A stretch of 64,000 bases of DNA, taken from a bacterium (GTDB lineage Bacteria > Hinthialibacterota > Hinthialibacteria > OLB16). A program made the translations under genes and the position numbers. The DNA lies in NCBI GenBank assembly GCA_022072055.1, contig JAJVIK010000018.1, forward strand, positions 22,382 to 86,381. The letters run 5' to 3'. The notes beneath the pieces were generated by a model. It saw nothing but the letters and a program-made list of their open reading frames with translations, searched no databases and was not told the DNA's origin. Below are positions 1 through 9,163 of the stretch, piece after piece (position 1 is the first letter of the stretch; each line of letters begins with the position of its first letter).

Positions 1-1253
1 TCCACCGAAGGGACAATCTTGCTTCCGCCCTTGATTCCCGAGCCGGGTCGCTCCTCCACGAGGTCCTTGCGGCGCGAGCCGATCCCCTTGATGTTGGCCA
101 CCCAGAGGGATTTCTTGTTTGGGTCAAGCGCAAGGCCCGCCGGGTACCAGCCGGTCGGAAGAAAGCCGATCACCTTGCTGGGTTCGGACTCCGCCCCCGC
201 TCCGCGCGCGGCCTCTGAAAGGGCGATCACACAGATCGCGTTGTTGGCTCCGTTGGACACAAACAGACGCGCGCCATCGGCGGAGAGCTCCAGGTCGTTC
301 GGCGCGCTGCCAAAGATCAGGTCTTTCGCCGGACGAGTGGAAATCGTCTCCACCACCGACTGCTTCTCCGTGTCGACCACGGAAACCGTGTCGGAATTGG
401 CGTTGGCGACATAAAGGCGCTTGCCGTCCGTGGAGAGAGCAAGCCCGGAGGGGTGTAGGCCCACCAGGATCTGGGCGACCTCCGCTCCCTTGGCGAGATC
501 CACCACCGAGATCGCGCCCTCCGAAGCGATATGGCGGACCGGATCCACCTTCACCTCGGGCATGTTCTCGCCCCCGGGTCCGGTGGAATCGCCCGGCTTG
601 GGAATCCCGCCGCCGAAGTTGCTGACATAGGCCAGGCCCTCATGCACCACCACATCGAAGGGGGCGTTCCCGACCGAGATGCGGCGCAGAATCTTCTTTT
701 GGGCGAGGTCAATCTCGGCCAAGTCATTGGTGGTGATTAAGGTGACCCACGCTCTGTCTCCCTTGTCGTTGAGCCGGAGTCCGGCGGGAACGAGCGCCTT
801 GTCTCCATCCTTGAGGAGCATGCTGGTCTTGGAAGTGCGCTCGCCCGCGCGCGCCAGGGTGAAGATGTCCAGCGCCCCAGCGATGTTGGAGGCGACCACC
901 TGCTTGCCATCCGGGGTGAAGGCGATCCCTTTGTAGCTTCCTCCGTTGTCGCCGCCGATCTTGGTGAAGGTGGTGACCCCAAGAATGGTCCCATTGGCCG
1001 CATCCAGAATCACGAAACCGCCATGGCCGAGAACGCAGGCGCGGGTCCCATCCGGAGAAACCGCGATGTCGTTGGCGCGGGTGGGGATATAGGTCTGACG
1101 CCCCGCCGGAGACAGCACTTGGTTCGTGGGGACCACGATCCGTCCGTCCTTTTGAAGCCCGACTTCCAGGCTACCGTGATCGTCTTGCGCGAAGGACCGC
1201 AGGCCGAGGGTGAGAACGAGCAAGAGTGAATGGAAAACGCCGTGGACTTTCAT
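1..1253 (-). CDS. YVTN/YncE-type beta-propeller protein, partial
   Basis: Reading from an ATG at 1253 to the window edge gives an open frame of 417 codons with no stop, so the 3' end is missing. The N-terminus is a signal peptide (hydrophobic stretch SLLLVLTLGL, then SFAQD). The mature part has repeated propeller-blade signatures: AVSPDGTRACVLGHGG, AFTPDGKQVVASN, LALSTDGKRLYVANANSDTVSVVDT and LELSADGARLFVSNGANNAICV. The last visible part (WVANIKGIGSRRKD) resembles the junction of YncE proteins that carry a C-terminal phosphoesterase domain, so a two-domain YncE/phosphoesterase protein is possible, but that half lies outside the window. It is exported and probably periplasmic. It is transcribed in the same direction as the TPR protein upstream (77 bp gap), and that gap contains a 6-bp GC hairpin (1282-1302). 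Ligand unknown. Confidence 0.8.
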   Translation of the reverse strand, partial: MKVHGVFHSLLLVLTLGLRSFAQDDHGSLEVGLQKDGRIVVPTNQVLSPAGRQTYIPTRANDIAVSPDGTRACVLGHGGFVILDAANGTILGVTTFTKIGGDNGGSYKGIAFTPDGKQVVASNIAGALDIFTLARAGERTSKTSMLLKDGDKALVPAGLRLNDKGDRAWVTLITTNDLAEIDLAQKKILRRISVGNAPFDVVVHEGLAYVSNFGGGIPKPGDSTGPGGENMPEVKVDPVRHIASEGAISVVDLAKGAEVAQILVGLHPSGLALSTDGKRLYVANANSDTVSVVDTEKQSVVETISTRPAKDLIFGSAPNDLELSADGARLFVSNGANNAICVIALSEAARGAGAESEPSKVIGFLPTGWYPAGLALDPNKKSLWVANIKGIGSRRKDLVEERPGSGIKGGSKIVPSV

Positions 1254-1330
1254 GTCGCCTCCTCATGAAGGATTTCACCCACCCGGCCATTTTTGAGCCG
1301 GGAGAAAAGACAATGCCAACGCGGAAAACA

Positions 1331-2674
1331 CTAAGGCGCGATCCGCTCCAGCAACATCCCAGTGAGGTCCTCGATCACTCCGGGGCGCGGCCTGGGGGCC
1401 GGGCGAGTCACTTGCTGCCCGCTTGGACGTCTCCGCTGGGCGAGCTCCATGCGATACTGGTTCAGCTGATTGGCGTAATTGGGGTTCTCCGGGTCGTGCT
1501 GGAGCGACAGACTCACCTCGCGGATCGCCCCCTCCAGGTCCCCGGAGCGATGATAGGCGTCGGCGAATCGCGCGTGAATCCGCGCGCGCTGCACCGGAAG
1601 CAGCCCCGGCAACTCCAGGGTCTTGCGGAGCTGTTGATACCCGCGCGCAAAGGACAGGCGATCCATCAGCATCTCGGCGTATTCCAGGGAAACCTGAGCG
1701 TCGCTCGGGGCCTCCCGAAGATACTGCTGATAGACGACATCCGCTTGCTGGTATTGTCGCCGAGAGGCCAGGTTGCGAGCCTCGAGGACCTTCGCGAAGG
1801 CCTTGGCGCGGAGTTCCTCGGTGGAGCGCATCCGGACCGACATCGAGGCGGAGTCCAGAAAGGCGCTGGCGGACTCGCGGAAGCGCTCCAGGGCGGCGCG
1901 GTGACGTTCGTTGCGCATCGCCTCCATAGCCAGCCCATAGACCCGCTGCCCTTCCTGATACTGGACGGGGGCATAGCGGGCGGCCTGCTGGGAATCGGCA
2001 TAGTCTTGCGCGGCGTTGGCGCGCTCCATGGCCTTGGAGGCGAGCGGGGCCAGATCGGGCGTGGGGGTCGGCGCGGTCTCGATGGGTTGTATCACCGGCT
2101 CGGATGCGGGGGGAGGAACACTCACCGCCTCCGTTTCCGGGGCCGTGGGAGGAGCGCTTACAGTCTCCGATTCGGGGATGGCCACCGGGGCCTCCGGAGC
2201 GGGAGGGACCACCCCTGGGGGCGCTGTTTCTTGGACCACGCCTGGGGCCTCCGCTTCGGGCGGCGAAACCGGCTGGGGTGGTCCCGCCCCGGCAGGAGGT
2301 TTGGGCGGAGCCACCACCCCTTCGAGCGGATTGGGCGGGAGCAGAGCCATCGCCTGGCTCTCGGGGACAAGCGGCGCTTGGGTGTCGGTCGCCACCGGGG
2401 TCTCCGTTTCGGTTTCGGTGGGAGTGGGCGAAGGCTCCGGGGTGTCGGTGGCGGTCGGCTCGAACGGGGTCGGCTCCTCGGTCCAAGTTGGGGTGGGTGT
2501 TGGGCGCGGTGAAGAGGAAGTCGCGCGCGAACCGGGGCGTTCCGGAGCAAACCGCTCCCCAAACACAAGAACCCCTGCGGTGATCAGGAGCCCCAGGAGC
2601 AGCCCCACCAGGGCCTGAACGAGGATTCCGCCGCGAGTCCGATCACGTTTCGTGATCATGCGAGAAAAGGTCAT
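1331..2674 (-). CDS. Membrane-anchored Pro/Thr-rich protein with C-terminal TPR repeats
   Basis: About 447 residues from the ATG at 2674, which has GGAG four bases upstream; a second ATG at 2659 has no ribosome-binding site. Residues about 17-38 form one membrane segment (ALVGLLLGLLITAGVLVFG) after a basic N-terminus, so most of the protein should lie outside the cytoplasm. A long low-complexity linker rich in Pro, Thr, Glu and Val follows (roughly residues 45-210). The C-terminal half is helical, with tetratricopeptide-like repeats, for example SRRQYQQADVVYQQYL, SLEYAEMLMDRLSF, and DAYHRSGDLEGAIREVSLSL followed by DPENPNYANQL. TPR domains bind proteins, so a scaffold role in the envelope is likely, but no partner can be named. 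It is divergent from the potassium transporter gene at 2924. Confidence 0.7.
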   Translation of the reverse strand: MTFSRMITKRDRTRGGILVQALVGLLLGLLITAGVLVFGERFAPERPGSRATSSSPRPTPTPTWTEEPTPFEPTATDTPEPSPTPTETETETPVATDTQAPLVPESQAMALLPPNPLEGVVAPPKPPAGAGPPQPVSPPEAEAPGVVQETAPPGVVPPAPEAPVAIPESETVSAPPTAPETEAVSVPPPASEPVIQPIETAPTPTPDLAPLASKAMERANAAQDYADSQQAARYAPVQYQEGQRVYGLAMEAMRNERHRAALERFRESASAFLDSASMSVRMRSTEELRAKAFAKVLEARNLASRRQYQQADVVYQQYLREAPSDAQVSLEYAEMLMDRLSFARGYQQLRKTLELPGLLPVQRARIHARFADAYHRSGDLEGAIREVSLSLQHDPENPNYANQLNQYRMELAQRRRPSGQQVTRPAPRPRPGVIEDLTGMLLERIAP

Positions 2675-2899
2675 GAGGCTCCGGGGTGGAGAACAGCGCC
2701 ACGCCCTTGGAGTATACGGGGCGTTGGCCACTCGGTCCACCTGAGATCGAAAAGCTCGCTTGGGCGAATGGGCGGTTAGGGTTGTGACCACCGCGCGGAG
2801 AGCCTTGACAGGGACAGGTCTCAAGAGTAGCCGTAGATCCCACGCCTTGAGGCCATCAAGTTTACCCACCCCCCCAACAACCAACGGAGAACCCTCTCA

Positions 2900-2923
2900 A
2901 TGTGCGCTAAGGAGCACGCTTGA
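2900..2923 (+). other. Seven-codon leader minicistron before the potassium transporter
   Basis: ATG at 2900 opens a reading frame for MCAKEHA that stops (TGA 2921-2923) immediately before the ATG at 2924. It has its own GGAG-like site (2884-2888), and its codons 4-5 (AAGGAG) serve as the Shine-Dalgarno sequence of the next gene. This arrangement would couple translation of the two. It could also be chance. Confidence 0.35.
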
Positions 2924-4264
2924 ATGAGTAAACTCACCGAAACCCTTTCTGGATTACGTCAGTTTCTTGCCGGCTTGCACCCGGCCAAGATCGCATTCTT
3001 CGGCTATTCGACCTATATGATCTTGGGGTGGCTGCTTCTATGTCTCCCTTTCAGCCAAAAGGGGGCCGGCGTGGGGGCGCTGGACAACCTCTTCATCGCC
3101 GTCTCCGCCCTCTCGACCACCGGGCTCGCCACGGTGAGCGTGTCTGATTCCTACAGTTTCTTCGGGCAACTGGTGGTGCTGATCCTGATCCAATTAGGCG
3201 GAGTCGGTTACATGACTCTCGGCTCGTTTGTCATTCTTTCCAGGAAGAGTGACCTTTCGGAACTCCGCTCCAAAGTCGGCCAAACTGTCTTCAGTCTGCC
3301 CACTTCGTTTCGGATCGACAAGTTTATCCGCAGCGTGGTGGTTTTCACTTTCTTGATCGAACTGGTGGGAATCATCCCCCTGTATTTCATCTTTCGAGAG
3401 GCGGGGGATCCGAGTCCGGCATGGAGCGCCGCTTTCCATAGCATTTCCGCCTTTTGCACGGCGGGCTTCAGTCTGTACAACAACAGCTTCGAGTCCTACG
3501 CGGGCCACTTCTGGCTCAACTCGGTGGTCGGAGCGCTGAGCTTCCTTGGCGCGATTGGATTCATCGTGTTTGTGGACATCTGGCGCAAAGTGCGGGGAAA
3601 GGTGAGGACAGTAACCCTCACTAGCCGGATCATCCTGTGGGCCAGCTTCTGGCTAATCCTGGGTGGAACCATACTTCTGTTCATCGCGGAGCCGTCAATT
3701 CGTGAGAGGCCCACCGACGAACGCCTCTTGACCGCTTTCTTCCAGGCCATGACCGCCATGACCACGGTCGGGTTTAACACCATCCCCATCGCGGAGCTGT
3801 CCAGGGCATCGGTGCTGCTGGTCATTGTTCTGATGGTCATCGGCGCGTCTCCCTCCGGCACGGGCGGGGGTGTGAAGTGCACGGCGCTCTCCGCCATCTT
3901 GGGGGTGATGCGCAGCGCCATCCGCGGCGAAAAGGATGTTCGTTTCTGGGGGCGACAGGTCCCACTGGAACGGGTTTGGATGGGTGTTGCCAGCGTCGGG
4001 TTTTACCTGGTCTTTCTGGTTATTGGGACCTATTTGCTCGAAATGACCGAGAGCACGCCTTTTGACAAGAACCTGTTTGAAGCCGCCTCCGCCCTGGGGA
4101 CGGTGGGGCTCAGCATGGGCATCACTCCGGAGCTTACAAACATCGGAAAGGTCATTATCACGGGCCTGATGTTTCTGGGGAGACTCGGTCCGCTGACCTT
4201 TGGAATTGCCCTTTTCTGTGCTCCCGGCGCCGAGGATATCCAAGACAACGACTTGGCGGTGTAA
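2924..4264 (+). CDS. TrkH/KtrB-family potassium uptake channel subunit
   Basis: 446 residues, close to KtrB length and a little shorter than E. coli TrkH. The four pore loops typical of the family are visible: STTGLA (near residue 65), CTAGFS (near 180), TTVGFN (near 280) and GTVGLS (near 390). The glycine of each forms part of the selectivity filter. Hydrophobic helices lie between them, giving the usual four M1-P-M2 units. It should be an inner-membrane Na+- or H+-coupled K+ transporter. The normal partner is a cytoplasmic TrkA/KtrA RCK protein; none is encoded in this window, so it must lie elsewhere. SD AAGGAG (2909-2914) is 9 bases before the ATG, inside the upstream minicistron. Confidence 0.93.
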   Translation: MSKLTETLSGLRQFLAGLHPAKIAFFGYSTYMILGWLLLCLPFSQKGAGVGALDNLFIAVSALSTTGLATVSVSDSYSFFGQLVVLILIQLGGVGYMTLGSFVILSRKSDLSELRSKVGQTVFSLPTSFRIDKFIRSVVVFTFLIELVGIIPLYFIFREAGDPSPAWSAAFHSISAFCTAGFSLYNNSFESYAGHFWLNSVVGALSFLGAIGFIVFVDIWRKVRGKVRTVTLTSRIILWASFWLILGGTILLFIAEPSIRERPTDERLLTAFFQAMTAMTTVGFNTIPIAELSRASVLLVIVLMVIGASPSGTGGGVKCTALSAILGVMRSAIRGEKDVRFWGRQVPLERVWMGVASVGFYLVFLVIGTYLLEMTESTPFDKNLFEAASALGTVGLSMGITPELTNIGKVIITGLMFLGRLGPLTFGIALFCAPGAEDIQDNDLAV

Positions 4265-4294
4265 TCTACTTCCATCCTTGCCGGAGGAGTGTTC

Positions 4295-6007
4295 ATGCGT
4301 CGATTTCACCCGCGCCGGGTTCTCATCCCGGTTCTGAGTCTGCTCTTCGGAGCCTCCAACCTCGCGGATTGCGCCAACCCGCCCAAGGATGTCGCCGAAT
4401 TCCCCGACAAACCGGTCATCCGCCAGCGCCCGGATGGCGAGCTCTTGGCCTTCTTCATGCGCACCCTGGATGGAACTCAGACAGTCACCGTGAGCACCTC
4501 GCCGGAAACGGCGGACAACTGGAGCGCGGAACGACCGCTGCTCGAGCTCCCCAAGGGGATCGGCGGATGGGGTGGGCCGGATTGCCTGATCGACAAGCGC
4601 GGGAACATTCACCTGATCTTTCTCAATGACGCCAACACCGGGGTGATCCCCACGGGTGAGGAGAACCGACCCCGCGCGGGGAGCCTGCACTCCAGGCGCC
4701 TCGACATCTGGCACGCCAAGTCCACCGATGGAGGGGCCACCTGGAAGGGACCCAACAAGATCTGGGAAGGCTACACCGGCGCGCTCAACTCGATTATCGA
4801 AACCAGCCGAGGCTGGATCGTGCTGCCGTTTTCGTGTCTCACCCCGCGCACCTGGGGAAACCGGGGCGACGGCCTGGATGCGTTCACCTTCCGAGGTCAG
4901 TTCGATTCGACCGTGGTCTATTCCGAGGATGGCGGGGAAACCTGGAAGCAGTCGCCCACCCCGCTCAAGGTCGCCACTCCCGATATTGTCTCCGCCTATG
5001 GCGCGGTGGAGCCGGTGGTCCTCGAACCCAAGGATGGGCGCATCTGGATGCTCATCCGCACCCAGCTCGGGCGCTTTTACGAATCGTTCTCAAAGGATGG
5101 CGCGGAATGGTCCCCGCCCCGTCCCACCGCGATCCTTTCCTCGGACTCGCCCGGAGGGATCACCCGCCTTCCCGATGGGCGAATTGTCCTTTTCTGGAAC
5201 AATTCTCTTCGGTTTCCCTACGCCTACGGGGGCCGTCAGGTTCTCCATGCGGCGATCTCCGAGGATGAGGGCCGGACCTGGCGCGGCTGCCGAGAAGTCG
5301 CTCGCGATCCGCTTCGTCACGAGCCCCCGCCGCCCTCGGGCGATCATGGGACCGCCTACCCCTTCCCTACCGCGCTGCGCAACGGAAAGGTCATCTATAC
5401 CACAGGCCAAGGAACCAGCGCGCGGATCCTCTGCCGACTCCTCGATCCGGACTGGTTGCTCGAAACCGAGCAGCGCGCGGACTTTTCAGTCGGTCTCGAC
5501 GATTGGTCCGTGTTTGGAACCCAGGGGGTCGAGCTGATCGACACGCAAGATGGGAACAAGGCCCTGCGGATCCGCAAGGTCGAGCCGGGCTGGCCCGCCG
5601 CGGCGGTCTGGAATTTCCCCTCGGGACCCAAGGGAACCCTCACAGTCCGCCTGCATTTGGAGCCGGGAAACAAGGGCTATGTTGTGGGTCTCACCGATCA
5701 TTACTCGGTTCCCTTCGATGAGGAGGACCTTTTCCACAACCTTTTTAACCTGGACCTGACTTCCGGCATTTCCGACGGCAAACCACTCTTGGCGGAGGGC
5801 AAGGCTTATGAGCTGCGTCTTTCCTGGGACCTTAATCGCCGGGAGTGCCGCGCGGAGCTGGATGGCGTGTTGATCTCAACACTGCTTTTGCGGCGTGAAA
5901 GCGGCGGGGTGTCGTATGTCCGCTTTCGCTCCGTGCTGAATCTGGACGAACGTGAGGAGGGCGGACTGGTGATCGAGTCCGTGGAGGCGAAACTTGAGTT
6001 CCCCTGA
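4295..6007 (+). CDS. Secreted sialidase-like (BNR/Asp-box) protein with C-terminal lectin-like domain
   Basis: About 570 residues. The ATG at 4295 is chosen because GGAGG (4283-4287) lies seven bases upstream; an in-frame GTG at 4289 is too close to it. A signal peptide (VLIPVLSLLFGASNLADC) starts the protein. Asp-box motifs S-x-D-x-G-x-T-W occur at least three times (STDGGATW, SEDGGETW, SEDEGRTW), the hallmark of the six-bladed sialidase propeller. An RxxP-like motif, VIRQRPDGELL, lies near the N-terminus. The last ~170 residues form a beta-rich domain that looks like a LamG or other concanavalin-like fold. Exo-sialidase activity is possible, but many BNR proteins of this type act on other sugars or have no known substrate. 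It overlaps the next gene by 14 bp, so the two are probably co-translated. Confidence 0.8.
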   Translation: MRRFHPRRVLIPVLSLLFGASNLADCANPPKDVAEFPDKPVIRQRPDGELLAFFMRTLDGTQTVTVSTSPETADNWSAERPLLELPKGIGGWGGPDCLIDKRGNIHLIFLNDANTGVIPTGEENRPRAGSLHSRRLDIWHAKSTDGGATWKGPNKIWEGYTGALNSIIETSRGWIVLPFSCLTPRTWGNRGDGLDAFTFRGQFDSTVVYSEDGGETWKQSPTPLKVATPDIVSAYGAVEPVVLEPKDGRIWMLIRTQLGRFYESFSKDGAEWSPPRPTAILSSDSPGGITRLPDGRIVLFWNNSLRFPYAYGGRQVLHAAISEDEGRTWRGCREVARDPLRHEPPPPSGDHGTAYPFPTALRNGKVIYTTGQGTSARILCRLLDPDWLLETEQRADFSVGLDDWSVFGTQGVELIDTQDGNKALRIRKVEPGWPAAAVWNFPSGPKGTLTVRLHLEPGNKGYVVGLTDHYSVPFDEEDLFHNLFNLDLTSGISDGKPLLAEGKAYELRLSWDLNRRECRAELDGVLISTLLLRRESGGVSYVRFRSVLNLDEREEGGLVIESVEAKLEFP

Positions 6008-7544
6008 TCTGCGGCCCGAATCTCCTCCCCGCCTGAGCCTGAGCCGATTGGACTGGATAGTCCTTCTGGTTCTCTCGGGGATCGCCTTTGTGCTCCTGGT
6101 TTCCGTCCACCCCCGCTATGGCTTCCATGGGGATGAGCTCTACTTCATCGCCTGCGGAAAGGCTCCCGCTTTCGGATATGTCGATCACCCGGCGTTCGTG
6201 CCGCTGCTGTCGCGCGTGTTCGGGGAACTCAGCGACTATTCCTTGCGCGGGGTTCGTCTCCCCGCCGCGCTCTCGATCGCCTTGTCCGTTTTCCTCACCG
6301 GGCTTCTGGCGAGACGGTTGGGCGGGGGGACCTTCGCGGTCTTTGTCGCGGCCTTTTCCATCTTGGCCACCCCGGCCTATCTTCGCGCCGGGTCGATGCT
6401 TTGCATCCCGTGTTTCGAGATCCCCTTCTGGCTCCTGTTCGCGCATGCCCTGGTGGGAATCCTTGGCCAAAGGCGCAACTCCGACTGGATCGTGCTGGGA
6501 CTCCTGGTTGGGCTGTCGTTCCACAACAAACACACCACCGTGTTCTTTGTGATCGGGCTTCTCGCGGGATTGCTGCTCACCTCGGAGCGACGCCTGCTCG
6601 CGACACGCTGGCCCTGGCTCGCCGCGCTGATTGCCTTCGCGATCTTCCTCCCCAATCTGATCTGGCAGGCGAGTCACGACTGGGCCACCTGGGAGTTTGT
6701 TCGGAACCTGAATCGCAATGTGATGAGTCGGGTCCCCGCCGAGGAATTCCTGATCGGACAAATTCTGTTCTTCAACCCGGCGGGGGCGGTGGTGTGGCTC
6801 GCGGGCTTGGGATACTTCCTTTTCGCGCGGGAGTCGAAGCCCTTCCGGGTGCTCGGTTGGATTTACCCGACCGTGCTTGTGCTCTTGGTTGTGGCCAAGA
6901 GCAAGATCTATTACTCCGCGCCGGCTTACCCGCTGCTCCTCGCGGGCGGGGCGGTGGCGCTGGAGCGTTTCGGCTCCACTCCGGTTCGGCGCTGGGTCAG
7001 CCGCGCGGTTCCCACGCTCCAAGCCGCGCTCGCGCTCCTGTTCCTGCCGGTTGTGCTCCCCTTCTCCTCCATTCCTCAAACCGAGGCCTACACCCAAAGC
7101 GTCTTGGGTTCGGCGGTTCCGGATCCCGAGCCGATCACCGAGGATTTCCGCGCTCAGACCGGATGGCCCGAGTTGGTCCAAGCGGTCGCCAGTGTGTTTC
7201 ACCAGCTTTCGGAGGAGGAACAGCGGAATTGCGCGATCCTTGGGCGCAGTTACTCGTATTCGGCGGCGGTGGACTTTTACGGTCCGGGGCTGGGGCTGCC
7301 GGCTTCGATCTCGGGGCACAACAACTATTTCCTCTGGGGTCCGCGCGGGGAGCTGCCGGGCACGGTGATTGGAGTGGGGTTTCCGGTGGAGCGCCTGGCG
7401 GCGGCCTGCGAGGAAGTCACCTTGGCCGCCACCTTTGAAAACCCGTTGGGGCGGAAATACGAGCGGGAAGTGCCGATCACCATCTGCCGGAAACCGAAGG
7501 GAACGCTCGACGAGGCCTGGACGACGCTGAAGAGTTATGATTAG
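5994..7544 (+). CDS. GT39/PMT-type membrane glycosyltransferase (ArnT-like)
   Basis: 516 residues from a TTG at 5994 with GGAGG six bases upstream (5983-5987), inside the end of the sialidase-like gene. The first loop carries the family's acidic motif (YGFHGDELY, then YVDHPAFVPLLSR), as in PMT_2/GT83 enzymes that move a sugar from a polyprenyl-phosphate carrier to lipid or protein. About 10-12 hydrophobic helices follow (for example FAVFVAAFSILATPAY and ALIAFAIFLPNLIW), then a soluble periplasmic C-terminal region from about residue 370. Acceptor and sugar unknown. The overlap with the sialidase-like gene suggests a shared glycan function. Confidence 0.85.
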   Translation: MSSPDLRPESPPRLSLSRLDWIVLLVLSGIAFVLLVSVHPRYGFHGDELYFIACGKAPAFGYVDHPAFVPLLSRVFGELSDYSLRGVRLPAALSIALSVFLTGLLARRLGGGTFAVFVAAFSILATPAYLRAGSMLCIPCFEIPFWLLFAHALVGILGQRRNSDWIVLGLLVGLSFHNKHTTVFFVIGLLAGLLLTSERRLLATRWPWLAALIAFAIFLPNLIWQASHDWATWEFVRNLNRNVMSRVPAEEFLIGQILFFNPAGAVVWLAGLGYFLFARESKPFRVLGWIYPTVLVLLVVAKSKIYYSAPAYPLLLAGGAVALERFGSTPVRRWVSRAVPTLQAALALLFLPVVLPFSSIPQTEAYTQSVLGSAVPDPEPITEDFRAQTGWPELVQAVASVFHQLSEEEQRNCAILGRSYSYSAAVDFYGPGLGLPASISGHNNYFLWGPRGELPGTVIGVGFPVERLAAACEEVTLAATFENPLGRKYEREVPITICRKPKGTLDEAWTTLKSYD

Positions 7545-7556
7545 GAGAGTCGAGAG

Positions 7557-7596
7557 GAGGGACGTGGTCCCTCGCGTCCGATGGTCCCGAAGGACC
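7557..7596. terminator. Two short hairpins between convergent genes
   Basis: GAGGGAC-GTG-GTCCCTC (7557-7573) is followed by GGTCC-CGAA-GGACC (7583-7596) in the 82-bp gap between two convergent genes. Neither is followed by a T-run on either strand, so factor-independent termination is uncertain. Confidence 0.4.
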
Positions 7597-7626
7597 GGCC
7601 ATGACAGAGCGTGGCCCTCCAGAGAT

Positions 7627-8976
7627 TCAGCTCACCGCCGGAACCAGGAACCCGCGATAGATCACCCAGCAGGCATACAGCAGCGAGCAGAGCACCCCGA
7701 TCACCAGCGCGAGGATCGCGCGCGAGGGTCCGGTGGGATGGGTGGAGGGGATCGCGCGCTCCACGAACACCATCGGCGGGACCGCATAGCCCGACTTGAG
7801 GCGAGTGCTGCTGAACATGGCTGTGGTGAGGCGTTCGGCCATGAGACGGTTGCGCTGGTCGATCTCGAACTGAACTTGACGGTATTCCGCTGCGAAGTCC
7901 GCGACTTCCCCTCGTAAGGCGCGCGCCTCCTCGGTCATGGAACGGATCCGACCGGCCATTTCGCGGGCCTGGGCCGCGAGCGCGCCCACCTCCTCGGCGG
8001 GCTTTCCGGATTGCCTTGAACTCTCGGTCATCAGCCGGTTCAGCTCTCCGAGGAGTCCCGATTGGAGTCCGATGTCGGCGTGCAGCTCCACATACCCATA
8101 CATGTCCAGGCGCGCGCGCCCGCCATAAAGCGAGTTCTCAATCGCCCGCGCGCCGAGCAGTTTCTGGTATTCGGGGCGCGCCTCCAGTTCCGCCATGCGC
8201 TTGTGGAGCGCGGCGACCTCCTCCTCGATCTTGGAGGACTCCTTGAGGATCGACTCCTCGGTGCTGTAGCCCATCTCGGTGGAGAGCGCGTTGGCGCGCT
8301 CCACGAACAGGGTGGCCCACAGGTTGGCGAACACCGATGCCGCCCCGGGGGAATCCCAGCGCACGCGCAGGTTGAGGAACGGCTGGTTCACCAGGGTGAT
8401 GTTGGTCTGCTGCGCGATGTTGGTCTTGACCGTGAACGACTCCTGCATGATATACATCGGGACCTGATCGACCACATCCTTGTCAAACTCGAAGAGGCCG
8501 AGGAAGAACTCCGGTTCGACAAAACATTCCCGCTGCCAATCTTCGGCCAGGCCCTCCGCCGCCTTGCGGAGCTTGTCGGGGAGCTCGGCGTTCTTCTTAA
8601 GCGCGCGCAAGATCCGGTCGCGCTCCTTGACCGTCATCGTCTCCGGCAGCTCATATTCCTTGGCGATCGGCTCGGCGAGACGGCGCATCCGGGCCATCAG
8701 GGAGTGCGTGTCGTAAAGCAGCGCGTCGGACTGGGCCATGTCCACATAGGCCGGGGCCACCTGAGGGTTGGGATCGATCCGGAACTCGAAATCGATGGTG
8801 GGAATCTTGACCGCCACAACAGCGCCGGCCTCATAGCGCTGGATCTTGACCAGAAGCAGCACGGCATAGCTCGCCAGGGTTCCCGCCACCAGGATCGCCA
8901 AGAGGTGGAACCGTTTGGCGAAAAGGGCTCGGAACAGGGGACGGAGGTCGCCGCCGGTGAGGATCGGTTCGGTCAT
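7627..8976 (-). CDS. Wzz/chain-length-determinant-like polysaccharide copolymerase
   Basis: About 449 residues from the ATG at 8976. The frame extends upstream to 9117, but that part lies in a separate transcribed element and looks unnatural. Two membrane segments bracket the protein, near residues 25-45 (LLAILVAGTLASYAVLLLV) and at the C-terminus (ILALVIGVLCSLLYACWVIY). Between them is a large periplasmic region with long coiled-coil helices around residues 260-400 (ILKESSKIEEEVAALHKRMAELEA; MAGRIRSMTEEARALRGEV). This is the Wzz/PCP topology that sets chain length of surface polysaccharides. There is no C-terminal tyrosine-kinase domain. No polysaccharide polymerase or flippase is adjacent. 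Confidence 0.7.
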   Translation of the reverse strand: MTEPILTGGDLRPLFRALFAKRFHLLAILVAGTLASYAVLLLVKIQRYEAGAVVAVKIPTIDFEFRIDPNPQVAPAYVDMAQSDALLYDTHSLMARMRRLAEPIAKEYELPETMTVKERDRILRALKKNAELPDKLRKAAEGLAEDWQRECFVEPEFFLGLFEFDKDVVDQVPMYIMQESFTVKTNIAQQTNITLVNQPFLNLRVRWDSPGAASVFANLWATLFVERANALSTEMGYSTEESILKESSKIEEEVAALHKRMAELEARPEYQKLLGARAIENSLYGGRARLDMYGYVELHADIGLQSGLLGELNRLMTESSRQSGKPAEEVGALAAQAREMAGRIRSMTEEARALRGEVADFAAEYRQVQFEIDQRNRLMAERLTTAMFSSTRLKSGYAVPPMVFVERAIPSTHPTGPSRAILALVIGVLCSLLYACWVIYRGFLVPAVS

Positions 8977-9010
8977 GTCGAGGAAGGGTAGCGGGAGGCC
9001 CCTGAAAAGA

Positions 9011-9047
9011 ACAAGGGGTTCGATCCCTTGCGAGACCGAACCCCTTG
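9011..9047 (-). terminator. Rho-independent terminator of the small transcript
   Basis: An 11-bp perfect stem (CAAGGGGTTCG at 9012-9022 pairs with 9037-9047) with a 14-nt loop. On the minus strand it is followed by TTCTTTT. It ends transcription coming from about 9270, just before the Wzz-like gene. Confidence 0.7.
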
Positions 9048-9163
9048 CCGGTGATGCTGTTGGGTTTGGAGAGCGAGCGTCAGGCGGATCCGGACGGCCG
9101 GGGATCATCGACATCACCCCGGCGGCCTGCCCTCCAAGCAGGTTCAGCGAAAGGAGGGCGGGA

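Noticed and set aside
1226..2512. Plus-strand ORF rich in Gly/Arg/Leu opposite the TPR protein
   Set aside because: It is the reverse frame of the low-complexity Pro/Thr/Glu linker.
2805..2833. TTGACA followed by TAGCCG upstream of the potassium transporter
   Set aside because: The -35 is perfect, but the -10 matches only two of six bases. The true promoter remains unclear.
3695..4714. Minus-strand ORF of 339 codons across the transporter and sialidase-like genes
   Set aside because: It covers parts of two confident plus-strand genes and has shadow-type composition.
5832..7319. Long minus-strand ORF of 495 codons opposite the sialidase-like and PMT-type genes
   Set aside because: It mirrors well-supported plus-strand genes. 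Its composition (Arg, Gly, Glu and Pro rich, no motif) is typical of antisense frames in high-GC DNA.
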